NCBI GenBank assembly: GCA_964597445.1
Contig: CAZQXO010000015.1
Span: 1 to 46,199, forward strand
DNA length: 46,199 nt
Origin: UBA10649 sp964597445
Lineage (GTDB): Bacteria > Actinomycetota > Actinomycetes > S36-B12
Direction: 5' to 3'
Part shown: positions 16,251-24,308 of the stretch, piece by piece
Layout of the letters: every line of letters begins with the position of its first letter
Position numbering within the stretch: the first letter of the stretch is position 1
The notes under the pieces: model-generated
Databases searched by the model: none
Seen by the model: the letters and a program-made list of their open reading frames with translations, nothing else
Told to the model about the DNA's origin: nothing
Made by a program: the position numbers and the translations under genes

Positions 16251-16904
16251 GTGAAGGTCCTCGTCGTCGAAGACGACCCCGCCGTGTCGGAGCCGCTGCT
16301 CGCCGGCCTGCAGCGCAACGGGATCGAGACCGAGCACGTCGCCTACGCGAGCCATGTGCTCCCAGCCGTGCCGCATGTCGACGTCGTGCTCCTGGATCTC
16401 GGCCTGCCCGACGGCGACGGCATCGACGTCCTCCGCGAGATCCGCCGCACCTCGGACGTCCCGGTGATCATCGCGACGGCCCGCGGTGACGAGACCGATC
16501 GCATCGTGGGGCTCGAGCTTGGCGCGGACGACTACGTCGTCAAGCCCTACTCGGTGCGGGAGCTCGCCGCCCGCATCCGGGCCATCTCCCGTCGACGCCG
16601 CGTGGATGCGCCCCTCGCCTCGGGTCGCGTGGCGATCGACCGAGCGGCGCGACGCGTCACCGTCGACGGAGAGGCGGTGGACCTGACCACGAAGGAGTTC
16701 GACCTCCTCGCTGTGCTGGCGGAGGAGCCGGGTCGCGTGGTGCCCCGTCAGGAGCTCTTCTCGCGCGTGTGGGATCCCGTGTGGGTCGGAACGGGCAAGA
16801 CCCTCGACGTTCATGTCGGATCCCTGCGCAAGAAGTTGGGCGATGCCTCTCTCGTCGAGACCGTGCGCGGCGTGGGCTACCGGCTGTCCACGGATCCCGT
16901 GTGA
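16251..16904 (+). CDS. OmpR/PhoB-family response regulator
   Basis: 217 residues. The receiver domain has the acidic pocket EDD at 7-9, phospho-acceptor D49 in LLDLGLPDGDG and K98 in VVKPY. A C-terminal winged helix follows (about 125-215) with LTTKEFDLLAVLAEEPGRVVPR-type sequence and the VDVH/GSLRKKLG recognition region. The GTG start sits 6 nt after CACGAT (16239-16244), indicating a leaderless mRNA. Its stop overlaps the kinase start as GTGA. It is divergent from the apbE operon, its most likely target along with its own promoter. Confidence 0.94.
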   Translation: MKVLVVEDDPAVSEPLLAGLQRNGIETEHVAYASHVLPAVPHVDVVLLDLGLPDGDGIDVLREIRRTSDVPVIIATARGDETDRIVGLELGADDYVVKPYSVRELAARIRAISRRRRVDAPLASGRVAIDRAARRVTVDGEAVDLTTKEFDLLAVLAEEPGRVVPRQELFSRVWDPVWVGTGKTLDVHVGSLRKKLGDASLVETVRGVGYRLSTDPV

Positions 16905-18250
16905 AGCGACGCCTCGTCGTCTCGATGACGGCGCTGGTCGCGGTCGTCGCACTGGCGCTGGCGATCCCGATGGCTGTCGTCGTCGCCGGTGACCAGCGTG
17001 CGGCGTTCATCTCCGGCCTCGAGGTGGACACCCTCGCCACGTCGATCGAGATGTCGGCGAAGCCCTTCATCGACTGGCAGGCGACGGCCGACGAGGCTGC
17101 CGCCCGCACGGGTGCGCGTGTGGTGGCGGTCTCCCGCGATCTCGTGCTGCATGCGGACAGCGGAGGCGGTGATCTCGACCGGGAGTTCGACCGGCCCGAG
17201 GTCGTGGATGCCCTGGCGGGCACGTTCTCCTCGGATGTCCGGACGTCGGTCACGATGGGGGAGGAGCTGCGCTACGTGGCGGCCCCGATCATCCAGGGGT
17301 ATCAGGTGGTGGGTGCGGTGCGCCTGTCGCTCCCGGACTCCCTGGTCGACCAGGACGTCCGGGAGACCCAGCTGTGGCTGGGCGCCTTCGTCGTCTCGGT
17401 CGTGGTCGCGGCCGGTCTGGTCGCGTGGCTGCTCGCGCGATCGATCTCGGCACCGCTGCGCAACCTGGCTGAGGTCGCCGAGGAGCTGCCTGACGACCTG
17501 AGCCGTCGGGCCTCCACCGACTCCGGACCGGCCGAGGTGCGCGCTGTCGCGTCCGCCCTCAACGGCACGGCTGAGCGCCTCGGCGGAATCCTGAGACGGA
17601 CCCAGAGGGTGGCGGCCGATGCATCGCACCACCTGCGCACGCCGCTGACGGGAGTGCGGCTGCGGCTCGAGGCGATCGAGGACACCACGAATCAGCCGGA
17701 GGTCGCCCAGGAGGCGCGTGCTGCGACGGCTGAGGTCGATCGCCTGACGCACCGTATCGAGCAGGTGCTGGAGCTCGCCCGGAGCGACGCTGCGGCCGTG
17801 CCCATCGTGGAGCAGGACGTCTCGGGCGTGGTCGCGGAGCGCGTCGATGCCGCCTCAACGCTTGCGCGTGAGCGCGAGGTGACGATCACGGCGGACGTGT
17901 CACCGGGAATCGTCATCTCCGCACCGCGGGGTGCCCTGGCCCGCGTCGTCGACGAGCTGATCGGAAACGCGCTGGCCTACGCGCGTTCGCGCATCGTGGT
18001 GAGCCTCTCCCGCACCGCGACCTCGCTCCAGCTGACGGTGGCGGATGACGGCCCGGGCATCCCGGAGGGCGAGCGCGAGTCGGTCTTCGATCGTTTCCAT
18101 CGCGGGACGAGCGCCGTGCCGGGAGGGTCCGGCCTGGGTCTGGCCCTCGTCCGTGAGACGGCGGAGGCGATGGGCGGCCGCGTGACGGCGGAGGCCTCCG
18201 TCGACGGCGGCGCTGCCATCCGCGTCGTGCTCCCGTTCAGTCCTCGATAG
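16901..18250 (+). CDS. Sensor histidine kinase
   Basis: 449 residues from the GTG at 16901 overlapping the regulator stop. TM1 spans about 9-29, an extracytoplasmic sensor domain about 30-156, TM2 about 157-179, then a HAMP-like linker. The HisKA box is ASHHLRTPLTG with phospho-acceptor H243; the usual Glu after it is His. The ATPase domain shows the N box (ELIGNALAYA), DDGPGIP and GGSGLGLALV. The sensor domain has no recognisable ligand motif. With the adjacent regulator it forms a complete two-component system, likely sensing an envelope or redox signal. Confidence 0.94.
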   Translation: MKRRLVVSMTALVAVVALALAIPMAVVVAGDQRAAFISGLEVDTLATSIEMSAKPFIDWQATADEAAARTGARVVAVSRDLVLHADSGGGDLDREFDRPEVVDALAGTFSSDVRTSVTMGEELRYVAAPIIQGYQVVGAVRLSLPDSLVDQDVRETQLWLGAFVVSVVVAAGLVAWLLARSISAPLRNLAEVAEELPDDLSRRASTDSGPAEVRAVASALNGTAERLGGILRRTQRVAADASHHLRTPLTGVRLRLEAIEDTTNQPEVAQEARAATAEVDRLTHRIEQVLELARSDAAAVPIVEQDVSGVVAERVDAASTLAREREVTITADVSPGIVISAPRGALARVVDELIGNALAYARSRIVVSLSRTATSLQLTVADDGPGIPEGERESVFDRFHRGTSAVPGGSGLGLALVRETAEAMGGRVTAEASVDGGAAIRVVLPFSPR

Positions 18251-18266
18251 CCGGAGTGAGTCGGGG

Positions 18267-18914
18267 TCAGCCGGGGAGGATGCGCCCCATGCCGGTGTAG
18301 CTGCGGCCCCACCAGGATCCGGAGATCGGGCTGACGCGCACCTTCTCGCCGACACGAGGGGCGTCGATCATCTTGCCGCCGCCGATGTAGATGCCGACGT
18401 GATGGGCCCCGCGCTCGAAGAAGAACACGAGATCCCCCGGGCGGGCCTGGCTGCGCTTGATCTTCTTGACCCGCTGGTACTGGCCGCGGGACGTGCGCGG
18501 CAGGTCGTGGCCGGTGGCTTGCTTGTAGACGTAGCGCGTGAGGCCGGAGCAGTCGAAGGCGTCCGGGCCGGTGCGCCCGGCGACGTAGCGGTCGCCGATC
18601 TGCTTGCGCGCCACGTCGATGATGCGGGTGCGCATGTGGGCCGTCCGGGCCAGACGTGACGCGCGGATGCTGCGCTCCCGATCGGCCCGCACCTGCGCCG
18701 TCGTGCGGGTGCGCATCTCGGCGGCGATCGCGGTGACCTCGGGGAGGGCGTCGGCGATCGGCGCGGCCGGTTCCGGCATCGCGATCGCCTGGGGCTCGGC
18801 CGCCCCCCGGGTCGCGAGGCCGCTGAGGAGCCCGGAGACGGTCAGGGCGACGGCGGCGAGGAGGGTCACGGCGAGGAGGGCGAGTCGGCGCGGGGCCAGG
18901 CTCAGCTGACGCAT
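18267..18914 (-). CDS. Secreted NlpC/P60 peptidoglycan hydrolase
   Basis: 215 residues. Signal peptide or anchor at about 9-36, an Arg-rich helical linker (about 60-100), then a C-terminal NlpC/P60 domain (about 98-213). The catalytic cysteine is C122 in FDCSGL and the histidine H172 in HHVGIYIG. At the third position the sequence reads IDAPRVG, with Asp 184 where many family members have His. NlpC/P60 enzymes cleave D-Glu-mDAP type bonds in cell-wall stem peptides. The start has a GAGGAGGGAG Shine-Dalgarno. It converges on the histidine kinase with a 16-bp gap. Confidence 0.9.
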   Translation of the reverse strand: MRQLSLAPRRLALLAVTLLAAVALTVSGLLSGLATRGAAEPQAIAMPEPAAPIADALPEVTAIAAEMRTRTTAQVRADRERSIRASRLARTAHMRTRIIDVARKQIGDRYVAGRTGPDAFDCSGLTRYVYKQATGHDLPRTSRGQYQRVKKIKRSQARPGDLVFFFERGAHHVGIYIGGGKMIDAPRVGEKVRVSPISGSWWGRSYTGMGRILPG

Positions 18915-18928
18915 GTGTCTCCCTCCTC

Positions 18929-18968
18929 GAGCGGGTGAGGCCCTGCGGCCCGTGAGCGGGTGAGGCCC
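18929..18968. repeat. 15-bp direct repeat upstream of the NlpC/P60 gene
   Basis: GAGCGGGTGAGGCCC occurs exactly at 18929-18943 and 18954-18968, a 25-bp period. The proximal copy is next to the Shine-Dalgarno of the NlpC/P60 gene, so the repeat would lie in its 5' leader. The rest of the gap 18915-19235 (321 bp, divergent promoters for the NlpC/P60 gene and trpB) holds no gene or recognisable riboswitch. Confidence 0.5.
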
Positions 18969-19194
18969 CGCGGCGGCGCCCGGGCAGCCGTCCGGGACTC
19001 ATCGACGCTAGGAGGCCACCGTGAACGCGGGAGACCCCTCGTCCGGTGAGCGGACACGGCGCCCGTGGGGGCGTGAAGATCCTCACATCTCGGCAATTCA
19101 GCCCCAGAAGTCACATGCGTCACACTCACGCCTCAGGTTGGGCAATCCCCTCGCACGAGGAAGCGGACCCGACTAGCGTCCCCCGCACACAGGT

Positions 19195-19213
19195 GCCTCG
19201 CGGGCGTCGAGGC
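19195..19213 (+). promoter_or_regulatory. Small hairpin in the trpB leader
   Basis: GCCTCG (19195-19200) pairs with CGAGGC (19208-19213) around a 7-nt loop, about 22 nt before the trpB ATG. TAGCGT (19174-19179) upstream is a possible -10, which would put the hairpin in the mRNA leader. No leader peptide with Trp codons is visible. Regulatory meaning is unproven. Confidence 0.3.
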
Positions 19214-19235
19214 CGGCCACGCCAGGGAGGCAGAC

Positions 19236-20615
19236 ATGGACGACTCCGTCCACCAGCACAAGTACGTGCTCACCGAGGACCAGATGCCGACGGCCTGGTA
19301 CAACATCATGGCCGACCTGCCGGTACCCCCGCCGCCCCCGCTGCACCCCGGTCGCATGGACCCGGTCGGCCCCGAGGACCTCGCGCCCCTCTTCCCGATG
19401 GACCTGATCCTCCAGGAGGTCTCGCAGGACCGGTACATCGACATTCCCGGCGGCGTCCTGGACGTCTACCGGCAGTGGCGCCCGTCGCCCCTCTACCGGG
19501 CACGCCGGCTCGAGCAGGCCCTCGGCACTCCCGCACGCATCTACTACAAGTACGAGGGCGTCTCGCCGGCCGGCTCGCACAAGACGAACACGTCCGTCCC
19601 GCAGGCGTACTACAACAAGAAGGAGGGGACGACCCGGCTGACCACCGAGACGGGTGCCGGTCAGTGGGGCACCGCACTCTCCTTCGCGTGCGCCCTCTAC
19701 GGCCTGGACTGCGAGGTGTGGCAGGTCGGGGCCTCCTACGATGCCAAGCCCTACCGGCGTCTCATGATCGAGACCTTCGGCGGGAAGATCCATCGCTCCC
19801 CCTCCGACGTCACCGCGATCGGCCGTGAGCTCGCCAAGGATCCGAAGAACTGGTCGGGCTCGCTCGGCATCGCGATCTCCGAGGCCGTCGAGGTCGCGGC
19901 CCAGGATCCGAACACCCGGTACGCCCTCGGCTCGGTGCTCAACCACGTGCTGCTGCACCAGACGATCATCGGCGAGGAGGCCCTCCTGCAGCTCGCGATG
20001 GCCGGCGACACCCCCACCCACATCGTGGGATGCACCGGCGGTGGCTCGAACTTCGCCGGGCTCTCGTTCCCGTTCCTGCGCGAGAAGATGGCCGGACGCA
20101 TCAGCCCGCGGGTCATCGCGGCCGAGCCGGCCTCCTGCCCGTCGCTGACGCGTGGCGAGTACCGGTACGACTTCGGTGACACGGCGGGCATGACGCCGCT
20201 GATGAAGATGCACACCCTCGGCCACGACTTCATCCCCGACCCCATCCATGCCGGTGGTCTGCGCTACCACGGCATGGCTCCGCTCATCTCGCACATCTAC
20301 GAGCTGGGCATGATGGAGGCGGTCGCGGTCCCGCAGACCGAGTGCTTCGCGGCTGCCGTGCAGTTCGCGCGCACGGAGGGCATCGTCCCGGCGCCGGAGC
20401 CCACCCACGCGATCGCGCTCGCGGTGCGCGAGGCGCTGAAGGCGAAGGAGACCGGCGAGGAGACCGTCATCCTGACCGCCCTGTGCGGCCACGGTCACTT
20501 CGACCTCGCGGCCTACGACAGCTACCTCAGCGGCACCATGGTCGACGAGGAGGTCAGCGACGCACGGTTCGCCGAGGCGCTCGCGACGATCCCGGAGGTC
20601 ACCTTCGCCGGGTAG
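19236..20615 (+). CDS. trpB: Tryptophan synthase beta chain, TrpB2 type
   Basis: 459 residues, longer than the usual 400-residue TrpB1 and carrying the N-terminal extension (LPVPPPPPLHPG) typical of TrpB2. It is a PLP enzyme condensing indole and serine to tryptophan. The PLP lysine is K116 in PAGSHKTNT; GCTGGGSN binds the cofactor phosphate. No trpA or other trp gene adjoins it, in keeping with stand-alone TrpB2, thought to salvage indole. Start ATG has the Shine-Dalgarno AGGGAGG. A long perfect hairpin terminator follows the stop, so the gene is monocistronic. Confidence 0.95.
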   Translation: MDDSVHQHKYVLTEDQMPTAWYNIMADLPVPPPPPLHPGRMDPVGPEDLAPLFPMDLILQEVSQDRYIDIPGGVLDVYRQWRPSPLYRARRLEQALGTPARIYYKYEGVSPAGSHKTNTSVPQAYYNKKEGTTRLTTETGAGQWGTALSFACALYGLDCEVWQVGASYDAKPYRRLMIETFGGKIHRSPSDVTAIGRELAKDPKNWSGSLGIAISEAVEVAAQDPNTRYALGSVLNHVLLHQTIIGEEALLQLAMAGDTPTHIVGCTGGGSNFAGLSFPFLREKMAGRISPRVIAAEPASCPSLTRGEYRYDFGDTAGMTPLMKMHTLGHDFIPDPIHAGGLRYHGMAPLISHIYELGMMEAVAVPQTECFAAAVQFARTEGIVPAPEPTHAIALAVREALKAKETGEETVILTALCGHGHFDLAAYDSYLSGTMVDEEVSDARFAEALATIPEVTFAG

Positions 20616-20632
20616 GCCCCGACGTGCGCGTC

Positions 20633-20671
20633 AGGTGCGCCCCCGCTGCCACCGGCACCGGGGGCGCACCT
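20633..20671 (+). terminator. Terminator hairpin after trpB
   Basis: AGGTGCGCCCCCG (20633-20645) is exactly complementary to CGGGGGCGCACCT (20659-20671). The 13-nt loop can extend the stem with TGCC/GGCA. It starts 17 nt after the trpB stop. No U tract follows, as is common in high-GC actinobacteria. Confidence 0.8.
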
Positions 20672-20760
20672 GTTCCCGGGTGCACGGTGGGGGCGTGATG
20701 CCCGGTCGGCGCATCGGCTGGTGCCGACCTCCTGCGGCGCCGAGCCGTTAGGGTCCTGCC

Positions 20761-21987
20761 ATGACCGACGCCACGCCGCGCCGTGCCCTCGCCAAGGGTC
20801 TGGTGTTCGTCGGCGCGGCGACCATGGTGGGCAACGGAGCCGCGTACCTGCTGAGCATGGTGTCGGCCCGCGTGCTGACGCCGGCCGACTTCGGCGCCCT
20901 CGGCGCCCTCCTCGGCCTCCTCGTCATCATCAGCACGGTCGGCATCGCCATGCAGGCCTTCACGGCCCGACGCGTGGCGGTGGCCACCACCGACCGAGCC
21001 ACCGTCGAGGGCGAGACCATCCGGCTGGCCACCACGGTCGCGGTGATCATCATCGCTGCCGGCATCCTGCTGGCGTGGCCCGTCGGCACGCTGTTCGAGA
21101 TTCCCTTCCTGGCGGTCACGACCGGCATCGCGTCGATCGGATTCGTCATCATCGGATCGGCCGCGATGGGCATCGCCCAGGGTCGCGAGGAGCATCTGCG
21201 CCTGTCGTGGGCGTTCATCGCGAACGGTGTCGGCCGTGCTGCCGGCGGCGTCCTCGGCGTCGTCATCCTCCAGAGCGTCACCGGGGTCGGCATCGGCATC
21301 CTGCTCGGCTGCGCGGCGGGCGCACTCGTCTCCTACCGGCTCATCTGCCCGGGAGCATGGTCGACGTCGATCGCCAAGGGCGTTCCGGTCGAGTTCGGTC
21401 ACGTGGTTCATGCCCTGGCCGTCCTGTTCACCCTCACCAACGTCGATGTCCTGCTCGCCCGCATCTTCCTGACCGAGGACCAGTCGGGGGAGTACTCCGT
21501 CGGTGTCCTCCTCGCGAAGATCGCCTTCTTCCTGCCCAACGCGATCATCATCGTGCTGTTCCCCAAGATGACCGGCGGCCGCAGCAACCGCACGGTGTAC
21601 CTGGCCACCGGACTCACCGCGACGGTTGGCCTCGTCATCACCGGGTTCAGCTTCCTCTTCGGCGATCTCGTCATCCGCATCCTCGGCGGTGCGCAGTACA
21701 CCGAGCTGGGGTCGGAGGCGTGGATGTTCGCCCTCGAGGGCTCGGCGTTCGCCCTCGTGCAGGTCCTGCTCTACGCCCGTCTGGCGACTCAGGACAAGCG
21801 TGCGGTGCTCGCTGTCTGGGCAGCCCTCGTGGTCCTGGTCGGCGTGGTCGCGCTCTGGCGACATGACTCCGTCGCCGAGATCGTCACCACGGTCGTCATC
21901 GTCTCGCTGGCCCTCACGATCGTCGGTCTCATCATGGATCGACGGCAGACGCCCAGCGTCCCGATCCCGCTCGAACCGGCGGAGTAG
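20761..21987 (+). CDS. Polysaccharide/lipid-linked oligosaccharide flippase-like membrane protein
   Basis: 408 residues with about 12 predicted transmembrane segments. The N-terminal GLVFVGAATMVGNGAAYLLSMVSARVLTPADFG is typical of Wzx/MATE-like polysaccharide export proteins. It would flip a lipid-linked glycan precursor across the membrane; the dTDP-rhamnose genes at the left of the window could supply such a glycan, but no glycosyltransferase is nearby. The ATG sits 6 nt after TAGGGT (20749-20754), indicating a leaderless mRNA. It runs toward the large membrane-anchored protein gene with an 89-bp gap. Confidence 0.82.
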   Translation: MTDATPRRALAKGLVFVGAATMVGNGAAYLLSMVSARVLTPADFGALGALLGLLVIISTVGIAMQAFTARRVAVATTDRATVEGETIRLATTVAVIIIAAGILLAWPVGTLFEIPFLAVTTGIASIGFVIIGSAAMGIAQGREEHLRLSWAFIANGVGRAAGGVLGVVILQSVTGVGIGILLGCAAGALVSYRLICPGAWSTSIAKGVPVEFGHVVHALAVLFTLTNVDVLLARIFLTEDQSGEYSVGVLLAKIAFFLPNAIIIVLFPKMTGGRSNRTVYLATGLTATVGLVITGFSFLFGDLVIRILGGAQYTELGSEAWMFALEGSAFALVQVLLYARLATQDKRAVLAVWAALVVLVGVVALWRHDSVAEIVTTVVIVSLALTIVGLIMDRRQTPSVPIPLEPAE

Positions 21988-22076
21988 TCACACCGCTGGC
22001 GTGTCGCGCGCCGGCCTCGGCCACCCGCCGCGCGCGGAGTGGCAGAGTGCTGAAGACGGCGTGACGAGGGAGAGCG

Positions 22077-23717
22077 ATGTCTGACGAGCCGACCGACGGC
22101 ACCACGGGCCCGGGCAAGCCGACATCCGACGACTCCACGGCCGAGATCCCGGTGGTCGGCACGAACGGTGACGCGGCCGGTGACGCGGCCGGTGACGCGG
22201 CCGGCAGCGGTGAGCCCTACCCGATCGACGAGGAGATGCTCGCCGCCTTCCTCGGCGAGGCGCGCCCATCCACGACATCGGCGTCCGAGGACACGGTGGC
22301 GCTCGCGGCGATCGACATCCCCACGCCGGAGGAGGTTGTCGCGACGGCCGAGGAGCAGGTGTCCGACGCCGAGGCTGCACGGGCCCCCGAGCCGACCCCC
22401 GAGCCGACCCCCGAGCCGACCCCGAAGGTTGCCACCGCAGCGGCGGCGCCCGAGCCGACCCGGCCGCGCCGGTCCGCCTGGGCGACCACGCTCGCCGTCA
22501 CCGGCAGCGTCCTCCTGGTGGCTGCCGTCGGAGCAGCCGGCGTCGTGGTCGGTCGCGTCACGGCCCCGGACCCGGGCATCGTCGTCGCCACCCCGGATGC
22601 CGTGGAGGAGGACGCCGTCGCACCCCTCATGCCCGTGGGTCCCCTGCCCGTCCCGGCTCCCGGAACCCTCATCGTCACGAACGCGCGTGTGCCGTCCTCG
22701 ACGTGGCCCGTCGTCCTGACCGCCGTCGAGCCGCTGCCCGACGACACCGGCATGGCACCCGGCTACCGCCTCGTCAACCGCGGCATCAGCGGCGCGCAGG
22801 TGGCGTCGATCCTCGCCTCGACCTTCGGCGCGACCGGCACCGTCGCGACCACCGATCGCGGCTGGGAGGCGGGCTCCGAGGGAGCGCCCCGGGTCGTCGT
22901 CGTGAACGATCCGCTCTTCAGCTGGACGTACGAGGACGCCGCTGCCCTCGCGACCACGACGGTCGGTCCCGAGTACGCGGCGGTGGAGGCCATCTCCACG
23001 ACGACCGACACCCTGACCGGCATCGGCGTCGACATCTCGTCCGTCGAGTACGAGGTCGGCGTGCAGGATGGACGCACGGTCGTGAGTGCCTGGCAGGTCG
23101 TCGGCGGCCAGCGCACGCAGCTCGGCTGGCGCTTCGTCTTCGACGCCGATGGCACGATCCTCGCCGCCTCGGGCTTCTCCTCCGGCTTCGAGGCGGTCCC
23201 GGACTACCCGGTGGTCGGAGCTGCCACCGCGGTGACGCGCTCGCAGCAGTCGCCGTGGACGGCCCTTCCGGCGAGCCCCATCACCGGTCCGACGGACGGC
23301 TCGGTGCCGTCGGCGTCCGCATCCCCGGCGACGACCAGCGGGGCGACGGTCGACCTGCCCCTGTCGCGCGTGGATGTGGTGTCGGCCGAGCTGGGCCTGG
23401 CCCAGTACTGGCAGCCGGACGGCTCGATCCTCCTGCTCCCGTCCTACATCCTCACGGGAGCCGATGGCAGCACGTGGTCCCTGCTCGCGGTGGCCGAGCC
23501 TGCGGTGAGCTTCGTTGCTCGTCCGTTCCCCCTGTCGGAGGACGCTGTCGGCTTCGTGGCTGCGCCGTTCCCGAGCAGTGCACCCGATCTCGGTGACACC
23601 ACGCTCGACTCCTTCGAATCGGATGCGCCGCTGCCTCCGCTCGAGGACGACGGCATGGTGGATGACGGCGGTGAGCCGGTCATCGCGCCGACGGAGGACC
23701 CAGCAGCCTCGCAGTAG
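22077..23717 (+). CDS. Large membrane-anchored protein, repeat-rich cytoplasmic N-terminus
   Basis: 546 residues, no named domain recognised. Residues 1-130 are acidic and low-complexity, with GDAA repeats (31-42) and EPTP repeats (105-116). PRRSAW precedes a single membrane span (about 134-157), which suggests a cytoplasmic N-terminus and about 385 residues outside. The outer part holds two similar-looking beta-rich stretches, the second ending LLPSYILTGADGSTWSLLAV, which resembles repeats in actinobacterial envelope proteins. The start has a GAGGGAG Shine-Dalgarno. The acidic disordered N-terminus followed by a span resembles envelope or divisome scaffold proteins, but that is speculation. 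Confidence 0.72.
   Translation: MSDEPTDGTTGPGKPTSDDSTAEIPVVGTNGDAAGDAAGDAAGSGEPYPIDEEMLAAFLGEARPSTTSASEDTVALAAIDIPTPEEVVATAEEQVSDAEAARAPEPTPEPTPEPTPKVATAAAAPEPTRPRRSAWATTLAVTGSVLLVAAVGAAGVVVGRVTAPDPGIVVATPDAVEEDAVAPLMPVGPLPVPAPGTLIVTNARVPSSTWPVVLTAVEPLPDDTGMAPGYRLVNRGISGAQVASILASTFGATGTVATTDRGWEAGSEGAPRVVVVNDPLFSWTYEDAAALATTTVGPEYAAVEAISTTTDTLTGIGVDISSVEYEVGVQDGRTVVSAWQVVGGQRTQLGWRFVFDADGTILAASGFSSGFEAVPDYPVVGAATAVTRSQQSPWTALPASPITGPTDGSVPSASASPATTSGATVDLPLSRVDVVSAELGLAQYWQPDGSILLLPSYILTGADGSTWSLLAVAEPAVSFVARPFPLSEDAVGFVAAPFPSSAPDLGDTTLDSFESDAPLPPLEDDGMVDDGGEPVIAPTEDPAASQ
22167..22202 (+). repeat. Three tandem 12-bp units coding GDAA
   Basis: Three exact copies of GGTGACGCGGCC in tandem, in frame in the membrane-anchored protein gene. 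Unit length is a multiple of three, so copy changes would add or remove four residues without frameshift. Confidence 0.9.
22389..22424 (+). repeat. Three tandem 12-bp units coding EPTP
   Basis: GAGCCGACCCCC repeated three times (last base of the third unit differs), in frame, coding three EPTP units just before the membrane span. Confidence 0.88.
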
Positions 23718-23745
23718 TCGCGCCCCCACTACGGTGGGCGTCTCA

Positions 23746-23830
23746 GGCGAGGTGGCAGAGCGGCCGATTGCAGGCGCCTTGAAAGCGCCCGAGGGGCAAC
23801 CCTCCGGGGGTTCAAATCCCTCCCTCGCCG
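23746..23830 (+). tRNA. tRNA-Ser(TGA)
   Basis: Acceptor GGCGAGG (23746-23752) pairs with CCTCGCC (23823-23829), discriminator G23830. The anticodon stem GGCGC/GCGCC closes the loop CTTGAAA, giving anticodon TGA. A long class II variable arm (GAGGGGCAACCCTC) and the TTCAAAT T-loop confirm serine identity. CCA is not encoded. A hexamer TACGGT (23730-23735) is a likely -10. It overlaps a small hairpin (23721-23740) that may terminate the preceding gene. The next coding sequence begins 2 nt after the tRNA. Confidence 0.96.
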
Positions 23831-23831
23831 C

Positions 23832-24308
23832 GTGCTCGTGCGTGAGTGGGTGCTCCTGATCGGAGCGGACCTCGTCGTCGTCATCGGGGTGTCCGTCCTG
23901 ATCGGCATGACGGCGCCGCGCTGGCACGGAGCCTGGCTGAGGCGCGATGCCCTGGTCCTGCACCGCCTCCCGTGGGAGACGCCGGCCTTCTTCCGCCGCC
24001 TGCGCGTGACCAGGTGGGCGACGCGCCTGCCCGAACTGGGCGGGACGTTCGGCGGCCAGAGCAAGGACGCGCTCCCGGGGTCCACGACCGAGGCCCTGGA
24101 GGCCTACCTCGTGGAGGTGCGACGCGCGGAGTGGGTGCACTGGGGATCCGTCCTCGGCTCCCTGATCCTGTTCGCCTTCAATCCGTGGTGGCTCGCCACC
24201 GCCTTCGTCCTCGTCGTCAGCCTGGGCAACCTGCCCTTCCTCGTGATCCTGCGCAACAATCGGTTCCGCATCCAGCGCATCCTCGATTCCGGAAGAAGGT
24301 CCCCGTGA
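23832..24308 (+). CDS. CrtO-like glycosyl-4,4'-diaponeurosporenoate acyltransferase family membrane protein
   Basis: 158 residues with an N-terminal span (about 5-26) and a C-terminal hydrophobic pair (about 108-138). The centre has LPELGGTFGGQSK followed by EVRRAEWVHWG, the pattern of the CrtO acyltransferase family named after the staphyloxanthin enzyme. No other carotenoid gene is present, so the real acyl acceptor is unknown. The GTG start lies 2 nt after the tRNA-Ser(TGA) and has no Shine-Dalgarno outside the tRNA, so tRNA 3' processing would leave an essentially leaderless mRNA. A later GTG at 23838 or ATG at 23904 is possible. It overlaps the DDAH-like gene as GTGA. Confidence 0.68.
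   Translation: MLVREWVLLIGADLVVVIGVSVLIGMTAPRWHGAWLRRDALVLHRLPWETPAFFRRLRVTRWATRLPELGGTFGGQSKDALPGSTTEALEAYLVEVRRAEWVHWGSVLGSLILFAFNPWWLATAFVLVVSLGNLPFLVILRNNRFRIQRILDSGRRSP

Noticed and set aside
18915..19235. Possible ydaO-type (c-di-AMP) riboswitch ahead of the NlpC/P60 gene
   Set aside because: Such riboswitches often precede NlpC/P60 genes in actinobacteria, but the conserved blocks I know are absent; only a 15-bp direct repeat is seen.
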